Below, one piece after another: positions 1 to 5,645 of a stretch of 6,071 nt of DNA. Position numbers and translations under genes: made by a program. The notes beneath the pieces are model-generated. The model worked only from the letters and a program-made list of their open reading frames with translations. It was not told the DNA's origin and searched no databases. Each line of letters opens with the position of its first letter. Position 1 is the stretch's first letter. Source of the stretch: Candidatus Delongbacteria bacterium (lineage in GTDB: Bacteria; UBA4055). Location: the NCBI GenBank assembly GCA_003477045.1, contig DMTS01000149.1, positions 1 through 6,071 of the forward strand, read 5' to 3'.

Positions 1-220
1 GTGCGCACGGCCATGGAGGCGGCGGATCAACGCCTTATCCACCGGGACCAGTCGCTGATCCAGCTCCTGGACCCGCCCTTCGACAAGTCTGATTTGAATC
101 CCGGTTACATCAAGGGATACGTCCCCGGCGTACGGGAGAATGGCGGGCAATACACCCATGCTGCGATCTGGGCGGCTATGGCATTCTGCCGGTTGGGAGA
201 CAGCGGCCGGGCGTGGGAAT
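1..220. other. High-GC segment with an abrupt edge inside the GH94 gene
   Basis: By hand count, bases 1-220 hold about 138 G/C (63%), while 241-636 of the same gene hold about 156 of 396 (39%). Codons before the edge favour G/C endings (GCG, GGC, CTG, CGG); after about codon 73 they become A/T-rich (TTA, TTT, ATT, AAA). The reading frame and family similarity run unbroken across the edge, so the protein does not look frameshifted. Confidence 0.75.
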
Positions 221-636
221 TATTTAAGATTATCAATCCGGTAAACCACGCTTTATTACCCGAAGAAGTTTCAAAATACAAGGTTGAACCTTATGTTGCT
301 TCAGCTGATGTATATGCTGCTTCCCCCCATATCGGAAGAGGAGGTTGGACTTGGTACACAGGTTCAGCAGGCTGGATGTACCGGCTGATCGTTGAATCTC
401 TACTTGGATTCAAACTTGAAATTGATAAGCTTTATATCACTCCGTGTATGCCCGAAGAATGGAAAGTATTTAAACTTCATTATCGCTTCAGGAGTACAAT
501 TTACAATATAACTGTTAATCGAAATTCTGCCGCTAAAGACGTAACGCGTATAACCGTGGATGGAACTGCACAAGTAAATTCATATATTCAGTTGACTGAT
601 GACGGTAAAGATCATTCTGTTGAGGTAAGTATTTAA
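1..636 (+). CDS. ndvB: GH94 / cyclic beta-1,2-glucan synthase (NdvB-type), C-terminal end, 5'-partial
   Basis: This is the last 211 residues of a much larger protein; the frame is open at base 1, so the GTG there is just the window edge. GH94 enzymes are inverting phosphorylases with an (alpha/alpha)6 barrel. In NdvB the GH94 module sits at the C-terminus of a roughly 2,800-residue inner-membrane synthase, where it is thought to trim or size the glucan. Visible hallmarks are YVPGVRENGGQYTH (residues 40-53) and GRGGWTWYTGSAGWMYR (112-128). By family knowledge, His53 and Thr120-Gly121 should be phosphate-site residues. The segment PVNHA...VEPYVASADVYA (80-106) is typical of the NdvB branch, and a beta-rich tail follows (about 135-211). 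The catalytic Asp lies upstream, outside the window. A stand-alone 1,2-beta-oligoglucan phosphorylase is the main alternative. Composition changes sharply near codon 73. The gene converges on the minus-strand operon. Confidence 0.85.
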   Translation: MRTAMEAADQRLIHRDQSLIQLLDPPFDKSDLNPGYIKGYVPGVRENGGQYTHAAIWAAMAFCRLGDSGRAWELFKIINPVNHALLPEEVSKYKVEPYVASADVYAASPHIGRGGWTWYTGSAGWMYRLIVESLLGFKLEIDKLYITPCMPEEWKVFKLHYRFRSTIYNITVNRNSAAKDVTRITVDGTAQVNSYIQLTDDGKDHSVEVSI

Positions 637-644
637 GCTTAAAT
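631..644. repeat. 14-base perfect palindrome over the GH94 stop codon
   Basis: ATTTAAGCTTAAAT equals its own reverse complement. It covers the last Ile codon and TAA stop of the GH94 gene and runs into the 29-base gap between convergent genes. The core is a HindIII-type AAGCTT. With no loop and few G/C pairs, it is a poor intrinsic terminator. It could be a protein-binding site or chance in A/T-rich DNA. Confidence 0.5.
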
Positions 645-665
645 GATAAATTTTTAAATAAAAAA
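637..665. other. Convergent intergenic gap, no clear terminator
   Basis: Only 29 bases, almost all A/T, separate the GH94 stop from the stop of the last operon gene. An A/T-only inverted repeat (AATTTTT at 649-655 with AAAAATT at 661-667, five-base loop) is present. I see no G/C-rich stem followed by a T-run on either strand. Transcripts from the two sides may therefore overlap at their 3' ends. Confidence 0.5.
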
Positions 666-1769
666 TTACATATAATTTTTTGCTAAAACAAGAGCGAAAT
701 TATTTTCAGTTGAATTAAACCGATTCCTTATTTCTAGGATCTCATCCTGAACTTTAAAGAAGGCATCTACCACTTCGGGATCAAAATGATTTCCCTTTCC
801 CTCTCTGATGATGTTAAATGCTTTTTCCAGCGAGAAAGGTTTTTTATAGGGGCGTACGGAAGTCAGAGCATCAAAAACATCCGCTATAGCTGCGATCCTG
901 CCCGCTATAGGTATGTCATCTCCTTTCAAGCTGTCTGGATAACCGCTTCCGTCCCACTTTTCGTGATGATGCCGAGCGATCGATTCACCGATTTTGACAA
1001 ATTCTGCATCGGAACCTTCAAGCAATTTTGCCCCGAGCACAGTGTGATTTTTCATGATCTCCCATTCATCAGGATCAAGTTTAGCAGGTTTCATAAGAAT
1101 ATTATCAGGCATACCTATTTTACCGAGGTCATGCATAGATGACCCATATAGGATGGCTTCAACAGCGTTATCGCTGAGCCCCATGCTCCGGGCAACAGCT
1201 TCAGAATACCGGCTCATGCGTTTAATGTGTGAGCCTGTATATTCGTCTCTGTGTTCAGAAGCTTTTGCAAGTTTTTGGATAGTCTCAAGCGAGGCATGTT
1301 TTACACTCTCGCAAGCCAGCTTTAATTCTTCAGTTCTCTCTGCTACTTTTGATTCAAGTTCGATCTTGTATTTATTCATCATATCGTTATAATCTTTAAC
1401 TTTTAGAAGTGACCTTACTCTTGCCAGCAGTTCCGATTTATCGAAGGGTTTTGACAAAAAATCATCGCAGCCAGCCTCGATCCCTCTTATACGGTTCTCG
1501 ATTTCATGAAGAGCTGTAACCAGAATTATCGGAAGAAGACGGTTCCTCTCATCCTGTCTGATCTTTCTGGTGACTTCAAAGCCATCCATGTCAGGCATCA
1601 TAACATCAAGCAGGATCAGATCAATTACATTTTCAGAAAGTAATTTCAGTGCTTCCTCTCCGTTCGATGCTGTAATTATCTCGTAATTTTCATTAACGAG
1701 ATGAGCCAGAATAAGTTCTATGTTCTGAGGCTGATCGTCAACGACCAGTATTACGGGTTTTATATCCAT
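666..1769 (-). CDS. Response regulator, receiver + HD-GYP c-di-GMP phosphodiesterase (copy B, distal)
   Basis: This 367-residue cytoplasmic protein has the RpfG-like order REC, coiled linker, HD-GYP. The receiver (about 5-125) has the acidic pair Asp11-Asp12, phospho-acceptor Asp55 (LILLDVMMP), Thr85 and Lys107 (SKPFD), so it should be phosphorylatable. A Glu/Lys-rich helical linker spans about 126-170. The HD-GYP domain (about 165-340) keeps His181, HDLGK (213-217), His242, HHHEKWDGSGYP (267-278), Asp297 and LTSVRPY (302-308), the full set expected for metal binding and hydrolysis of c-di-GMP to pGpG or GMP. It is the last gene of the operon, starting one base after the stop of its paralogue, so translational coupling is likely. 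The gapless alignment with that paralogue gives about 64% identity over residues 1-340. Partner kinase assignment to the upstream sensor is inferred from synteny. Confidence 0.93.
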   Translation of the reverse strand: MDIKPVILVVDDQPQNIELILAHLVNENYEIITASNGEEALKLLSENVIDLILLDVMMPDMDGFEVTRKIRQDERNRLLPIILVTALHEIENRIRGIEAGCDDFLSKPFDKSELLARVRSLLKVKDYNDMMNKYKIELESKVAERTEELKLACESVKHASLETIQKLAKASEHRDEYTGSHIKRMSRYSEAVARSMGLSDNAVEAILYGSSMHDLGKIGMPDNILMKPAKLDPDEWEIMKNHTVLGAKLLEGSDAEFVKIGESIARHHHEKWDGSGYPDSLKGDDIPIAGRIAAIADVFDALTSVRPYKKPFSLEKAFNIIREGKGNHFDPEVVDAFFKVQDEILEIRNRFNSTENNFALVLAKNYM

Positions 1770-1770
1770 T

Positions 1771-2883
1771 TTATTCCTCTTCTTCTATAAACGACAGGGA
1801 TATATTGAATTCAGGTTTATCTTCAGATTCATATTGTTTTTTAATCTTGAGTATCTTGTCTTCAACTGCAAAAAAAGCATCAACAACTTCAGGATCAAAA
1901 TGATTTCCTCTCCCTTCTTTGATAATTGAAAGGGCTTTAGCTGTTGCATAGGCTTCTTTGTACGGCCGTTTTGATGTCAGTACATCGAATACATCTGCGA
2001 TAGCAGTTATACGGCAGACAATAGGTATTTCAATACCTTTTAAACCGTGCGGGTAACCGCTGCCGTCCCATTTTTCATGATGGTGCATGGCGATGATCTC
2101 ACCCATGTTTATGTATTCAGAGTTCGATCCTTTCAGAATATTAGCGCCTATGACCGTGTGCTGTTTCATGATCTCCCACTCTTCAGGATTAAGCTTAAAA
2201 GGCTTCTGCAAAATGTGATCGGGCATACCGACCTTACCGAGATCGTGCATGCATGCGGCATAGAGTAATGTCTCTATAGTATCTTCTTTAAGTCCCAGCT
2301 GACGGGCAATTACCGCTGAATAAAGGCTCATGCGGTTTATATGAGCGCTGTCGCTCTTGTCTTTATAATCCGATACCATAGCCAGTCTGTGGATCGTTTC
2401 CAGAGAATCCGATTTGATCTTCTTCACGCTGATCCTTAGATCATCCGTTATTATAGAAACTTCCGATTCAAGCTCATTGCGGAAATTTTTTGCTAGATCA
2501 TTGTAAGCTTTTACCTTTAACAATGATCTGACCCTTGCTAATAATTCCATTTTATCAAGAGGTTTTGTTATAAAATCATCACAACCTGCTTCGATCCCCT
2601 TAACCCTGTCTTCTGTTTCCCACAAAGCCGTAACCAGAATTATAGGCAGCAGCCTGAATCTTTCATCCTGACGGATCAATCGTGTAACATCAAATCCGTT
2701 CATTCCGGGCATCATTACATCTAAAAGAACAAGATCGATCTCATATTCAACAAGTTTATCAAGAGCTTCTTCTCCATTCGAAGCTTTTACAATTCCATAA
2801 CCCTGAGGAAGAAGATGCGCTTCGAGGAGCTCAATGTTCTGCGGCTGGTCATCAACAACTAGTATTATTGGATTTTCTTTCAT
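1771..2883 (-). CDS. Response regulator, receiver + HD-GYP c-di-GMP phosphodiesterase (copy A, proximal)
   Basis: This 370-residue paralogue of the distal copy has the same domain order and numbering. The receiver keeps Asp11-Asp12, Asp55, Thr84-85 region with Thr85, and Lys107 (TKPLD). The HD-GYP part keeps His181, HDLGK (213-217), His242, HHHEKWDGSGYP (267-278), Asp297 and LTSKRPY (302-308), so c-di-GMP hydrolysis is still predicted. Differences from copy B concentrate in the linker (about 34% identity over 131-180, against about 73% for the receiver and 65% for HD-GYP). The canonical EHRDEYTGSH stretch leading to His181 reads DYKDKSDSAH here, and DALTS is DVLTS. The C-terminus has an acidic tail ending in four Glu. 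The ATG at 2883 is supported by a Shine-Dalgarno site six bases upstream. The gene follows the receiver gene by 16 bases. Confidence 0.92.
   Translation of the reverse strand: MKENPIILVVDDQPQNIELLEAHLLPQGYGIVKASNGEEALDKLVEYEIDLVLLDVMMPGMNGFDVTRLIRQDERFRLLPIILVTALWETEDRVKGIEAGCDDFITKPLDKMELLARVRSLLKVKAYNDLAKNFRNELESEVSIITDDLRISVKKIKSDSLETIHRLAMVSDYKDKSDSAHINRMSLYSAVIARQLGLKEDTIETLLYAACMHDLGKVGMPDHILQKPFKLNPEEWEIMKQHTVIGANILKGSNSEYINMGEIIAMHHHEKWDGSGYPHGLKGIEIPIVCRITAIADVFDVLTSKRPYKEAYATAKALSIIKEGRGNHFDPEVVDAFFAVEDKILKIKKQYESEDKPEFNISLSFIEEEE
1775..1779 (-). promoter_or_regulatory. Shine-Dalgarno for the distal HD-GYP gene, inside the preceding coding region
   Basis: On the minus strand GAGGA lies five bases before the ATG at 1769. 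It is made of the GAG-GAA codons of the Glu-rich C-terminal tail of the upstream gene (FIEEEE). The stop codon TAA, one base and ATG follow directly, a layout typical of translational coupling by a terminating ribosome. Confidence 0.75.
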
Positions 2884-2889
2884 GATTAT

Positions 2890-2895
2890 CTCCCC
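2890..2895 (-). promoter_or_regulatory. Shine-Dalgarno for the proximal HD-GYP gene
   Basis: GGGGAG on the minus strand ends six bases before the ATG at 2883, in the 16-base gap after the receiver gene. It supports that ATG as the true start. Confidence 0.8.
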
Positions 2896-2899
2896 GAAT

Positions 2900-3268
2900 T
2901 TACTTGATTAGTTCATTTATTTCTTTAGCAAAAGTTCGCGTATTTATCGGTTTCCCGATAAATCCTGAGTTAGTTATATTCTTTATTTCATCGATCCCGT
3001 CCGCCATTACCGAAGCTGTGACAAATATTATCGGTGTTTCGCAGGGTACTTTGTCGGTACGCAGAACTTTAGCAGCCTCTGTGCCAAGCATGTCAGGCAA
3101 TCTCACATCCATAATAATGACATTTAATTTTTCTTTTCTGGCGATCGTAATTCCGTCGGTTGCGTTTTCAGCCGAAAACACTTCGAATCCGGCTAATTCC
3201 AGAAGGTCCTTTTCAAGCAGGAGATTATTTTTATTGTCATCAACAATCAATGCTTTTTTATTTATCAC
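2900..3268 (-). CDS. Stand-alone response-regulator receiver domain (CheY/DivK-like)
   Basis: This 122-residue protein is a single receiver domain with no output domain. It has the acidic pocket Asp10-Asp11, phospho-acceptor Asp54 (IIMDVRLPD), Thr84 (FVTAS) and Lys106 (GKPIN), so all key residues for phosphotransfer are present. Such proteins work by protein-protein contact, as phosphate shuttles or as competitors for kinase phosphate. The start is GTG at 3268, whose last two bases are shared with the TGA stop of the kinase gene (GTGA, four-base overlap). A GGAGG site seven bases upstream supports this start. The position directly after the kinase ATPase domain mimics the C-terminal receiver of a hybrid kinase, encoded as a separate chain. 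The kinase is the obvious phosphodonor, by inference. A sporulation-type Spo0F role is possible but nothing here points to it. Confidence 0.93.
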   Translation of the reverse strand: MINKKALIVDDNKNNLLLEKDLLELAGFEVFSAENATDGITIARKEKLNVIIMDVRLPDMLGTEAAKVLRTDKVPCETPIIFVTASVMADGIDEIKNITNSGFIGKPINTRTFAKEINELIK

Positions 3269-5607
3269 GATAAAACCTCCGCTGAAACTATCGGCAAGGT
3301 AAATTTAACTTTAGTTCCTTTGTTAAGGCCTTCGGACTCGATCGAAAACCTGCCGCCGTGCAGTTCTACCAGATTTTTAGAAAGCGGAAGACCGAGCCCG
3401 GTACCTTCAGTCACGCGGGAATACGGTGTATCCACGCGAAAAAATCCTTCAAATATTTTTTCGATATTTTCCTCAGCAATACCGACACCGGTATCCCAAA
3501 CCTCAATTTCTATTTCTGAATTTATTTTTCTTGCCTTAATACCGATCCGACCGCCTTCAGGAGTAAATTTTACTGCATTTGAAAGCAGATTATAAATAAT
3601 TTCTTTCACTTTGAGTTCATCAGCTTCTATATCGGGCAGGTCATCATCTATTTCAACTAACATATGAAGGTTCTTTTTATTTACAAGATCTGTTACAAGC
3701 ATTGAAATCTCATTTAATACCGACTTCGCTGGTAAAGTTGATAATGACAGTTTCATCTTTCCGGCTTCGACTTTAGCCATATCAAGTATCTGATTTATTA
3801 AAAGAAGAAGATGCTTACCGCTTATCAGGACATTATTTACATATTTTTTCTGTTTTTCATTCAGCGTTCCGAAAGTCTCATCGTAAAGAACTTCGGAAAA
3901 TCCGTTTATGGAATTTAAAGGGGTCCTTAACTCATGCGACATGTTAGCTAAGAATTCCGATTTCACACGGGCGACCCTTTTTAATTCCGTAGCAAGTTCA
4001 TTAAGTTCATTTCTCGTCTTTTCAAGGCCCGCTTCGATCTCTTTACGCTCTGTGATATCCTCAATAGCCAACAGAATGATTTTCTCTTTACCCATGCTTC
4101 GTTCGATCTGACGGGCATTTAAAAGCATTATCCGCCGGCCTATCGTAGCAAAATCATGTTCAACCTCATAATTATCGAATGTTGTTTTCTGCGGAAGAAT
4201 AGTTTCAAGAAGTTCTCTCAGTTTAGGTATGTTCCACTGCTTATTTCCTAAGTCATAAATGAGCTGACCGATGGTATCTTCAGGATTAACTTTGAAGAAT
4301 TCATAAAAAGAACGGCTGACAGAAACTACTCTCAGATCCTGATCAAGCGCGATCAAAGGTTCACGGACAGTGTTGATGATACTGTCAGAGTACTCGCTCG
4401 CTTCATCTGCAGTTTTTTTTATGATCTCAAGTTCTTTTCTTGTCTTTTCCAGACCCAGATCGATCTCCCTGCGCTCGGTTACATCCCTAAATACCATGAT
4501 TGCGCCAACCACTTTTCCTTCACGGTCGCATATAGGAGCACAACTGTCGGCAATAGCGCATTCGCTCCCCGCTCGTGATATTAATATAGTATGGTTTACC
4601 AGAAGTTGTTTTGTGCCGAGAGTCAAAGTGTCTTTTACGGGAATTGCGACCGGTTCACGGGTTTCCTCATCAATAATGCGAAAGACTTCTTGAGCAGGAC
4701 GGCCTGCGGCTTCCGACTGAGTCCAGCCGGTAAGTTCTTCTGCGCATGGATTGAGGATGGTTACATTTCCTTCAATATCTGTAGCCATAACTCCGTCTCC
4801 GATAGAGATGAGAGTGACGATCAATTTCTCTTCACTTATCTGTAAAGCGTTATTTGTTTGCTGAAGCTGTTTATTAATATCGTTCTGAACATCAAGCAGG
4901 TGCTGAGTTTCTATATGTACCATATTCTTAACACGGTTCTTAATTTCTCTATAAAAGAAATAAGAAAAAGCAAATAAAAGCAGAATCACTAAAAGGCTTC
5001 CTGTAAGTATCGTCGAGAACAAACTGCTCATATCTGACCGGAACTTTTTTTCATCCTGATCAAGTGCACTTTCCTCAATCTGAATATAATTTTTAAATTC
5101 AGTTCTTATCGAATCGGTCAGAAGCTTTCCGCCTCCGCTGCTCAGATTCTGAAGCACGATCTCCATGCTTTCGTGTTTCCGCAAATCAATGTTGTACATC
5201 AAATATTCAAGCTTGTGATCGATCATCGGAGTTACAGCGTCTATATGACTGTAAGCTTCCCCGATCAATGTAAGCTGGCCCAGTTCTTCTAAGCTCGCGC
5301 CGATATTATCCCGCACTTTCAGGTAGGGTTCGAGAAAGGTCTCGTCATTTGTCAGCAGAAAACCGCGCTGCCCTGTCTCGGCGTCAACAATATCAGACAG
5401 CAGATCGTTTGCTTTATTTATTAAAAAGAAAGTCTGCCTCCGCGCTTCGACAGCTTCCCCGATCCTGGCCAGAGCTCCGAATGAAGCAGACATAACTGAC
5501 GATGTAATAATTAATAAAATAAATCCGGCGGATACTGCATAAATCTTATAAGCATTTTTTTTAAAGAACTCACTTTCTTTAAATATTAAGATCTTTTTCC
5601 AAAACAT
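3265..5607 (-). CDS. Membrane sensor histidine kinase: TM-CHASE3-TM-PAS-PAS-HisKA-HATPase_c
   Basis: This 780-residue inner-membrane kinase is the sensor of the operon. A first membrane segment (about 22-42) and a second (about 196-218) flank a periplasmic CHASE3-type helical sensor domain, marked by DAETGQRGFLLTNDETFLEPY-like residues at 75-95. A coiled segment leads to PAS1 (about 258-375, ending MVFRDVTERRE) and PAS2 (about 405-520, ending IEDITERKE; resembles PAS domains attached to CheB/CheR proteins). HisKA has the H-box NMSHELRTPLN with His558 as the phosphorylated residue. HATPase_c shows the N-box (NLLSN, 673-677), G1 (DTGVG, 705-709), F-box (FEGFF, 719-723) and G2 (GTGLGL, 735-740), so it looks active. 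There is no fused receiver; a separate one overlaps its stop by four bases. The ATG at 5607 has AAGGAG seven bases upstream. The ligands of CHASE3 and the PAS domains cannot be told from sequence. Confidence 0.94.
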   Translation of the reverse strand: MFWKKILIFKESEFFKKNAYKIYAVSAGFILLIITSSVMSASFGALARIGEAVEARRQTFFLINKANDLLSDIVDAETGQRGFLLTNDETFLEPYLKVRDNIGASLEELGQLTLIGEAYSHIDAVTPMIDHKLEYLMYNIDLRKHESMEIVLQNLSSGGGKLLTDSIRTEFKNYIQIEESALDQDEKKFRSDMSSLFSTILTGSLLVILLLFAFSYFFYREIKNRVKNMVHIETQHLLDVQNDINKQLQQTNNALQISEEKLIVTLISIGDGVMATDIEGNVTILNPCAEELTGWTQSEAAGRPAQEVFRIIDEETREPVAIPVKDTLTLGTKQLLVNHTILISRAGSECAIADSCAPICDREGKVVGAIMVFRDVTERREIDLGLEKTRKELEIIKKTADEASEYSDSIINTVREPLIALDQDLRVVSVSRSFYEFFKVNPEDTIGQLIYDLGNKQWNIPKLRELLETILPQKTTFDNYEVEHDFATIGRRIMLLNARQIERSMGKEKIILLAIEDITERKEIEAGLEKTRNELNELATELKRVARVKSEFLANMSHELRTPLNSINGFSEVLYDETFGTLNEKQKKYVNNVLISGKHLLLLINQILDMAKVEAGKMKLSLSTLPAKSVLNEISMLVTDLVNKKNLHMLVEIDDDLPDIEADELKVKEIIYNLLSNAVKFTPEGGRIGIKARKINSEIEIEVWDTGVGIAEENIEKIFEGFFRVDTPYSRVTEGTGLGLPLSKNLVELHGGRFSIESEGLNKGTKVKFTLPIVSAEVLS
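3276..3280 (-). promoter_or_regulatory. Shine-Dalgarno that fixes the GTG start of the receiver gene
   Basis: GGAGG on the minus strand lies seven bases before the GTG at 3268, inside the last codons of the kinase gene. It is the strongest Shine-Dalgarno match in the window and decides for the unusual GTG start within the GTGA overlap. Confidence 0.82.
4000..4059 (-). repeat. Kinase linker repeat, copy 2 (after PAS2)
   Basis: This encodes residues 517-536, DITERKEIEAGLEKTRNELN. It matches copy 1 at 14 of 20 residues and 45 of 60 bases by hand alignment, with no gap. It forms the PAS exit motif and start of the signalling helix that runs into HisKA. Confidence 0.7.
4426..4485 (-). repeat. Kinase linker repeat, copy 1 (between PAS1 and PAS2)
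   Basis: This encodes residues 375-394, DVTERREIDLGLEKTRKELE, the exit of PAS1 and the helix joining it to PAS2. Similarity to copy 2 extends past the common PAS exit motif (D-x-TER) into GLEKTRxEL, which suggests duplication of a PAS-plus-helix unit. Confidence 0.7.
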
Positions 5608-5614
5608 TTCTAAA

Positions 5615-5620
5615 CTCCTT
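5615..5620 (-). promoter_or_regulatory. Shine-Dalgarno for the histidine kinase
   Basis: AAGGAG on the minus strand lies seven bases before the ATG at 5607. The 38-base gap to the upstream gene (5608-5645) shows neither a convincing terminator nor room for a full promoter, so read-through from the upstream gene is likely. Confidence 0.78.
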
Positions 5621-5645
5621 TATCTCCGCCGGATTAGTTTTCTTA

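Noticed and set aside
876..910. Short direct repeat CCGCTATAG in the distal HD-GYP gene
   Set aside because: It encodes the conserved Ile-Ala pairs around AGRIAAIAD with the same codons; only two copies, no array.
786..1392. Plus-strand open frames of 118 and 112 residues opposite the distal HD-GYP gene
   Set aside because: They lie entirely antisense to a well-supported HD-GYP gene, overlap each other in different frames and show no domain motif; they are shadows of its codon use.
2904..3302. Plus-strand 132-residue open frame opposite the receiver gene
   Set aside because: The minus strand encodes a complete receiver with all key residues, a strong Shine-Dalgarno site and a coupled start; the plus frame is Ser/Ile-rich antisense with no motif.
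3320..4845. Several plus-strand open frames of 67-107 residues opposite the kinase
   Set aside because: All are antisense to the conserved HisKA, ATPase and PAS coding regions and have no recognisable domains.
4413..5562. Two A8 tracts in the kinase coding strand (4413-4420 and 5555-5562) as possible phase-variation or frameshift sites
   Set aside because: Eight A's coding for Lys-Lys are expected at this base composition; the frame is intact through both and no overlapping frame downstream suggests a programmed shift.
5608..5645. Possible promoter or terminator in the gap before the kinase
   Set aside because: The only structure is a weak TCC/GGA stem near 5624-5632, and I see no -35/-10 pair; the visible signal is the ribosome binding site.
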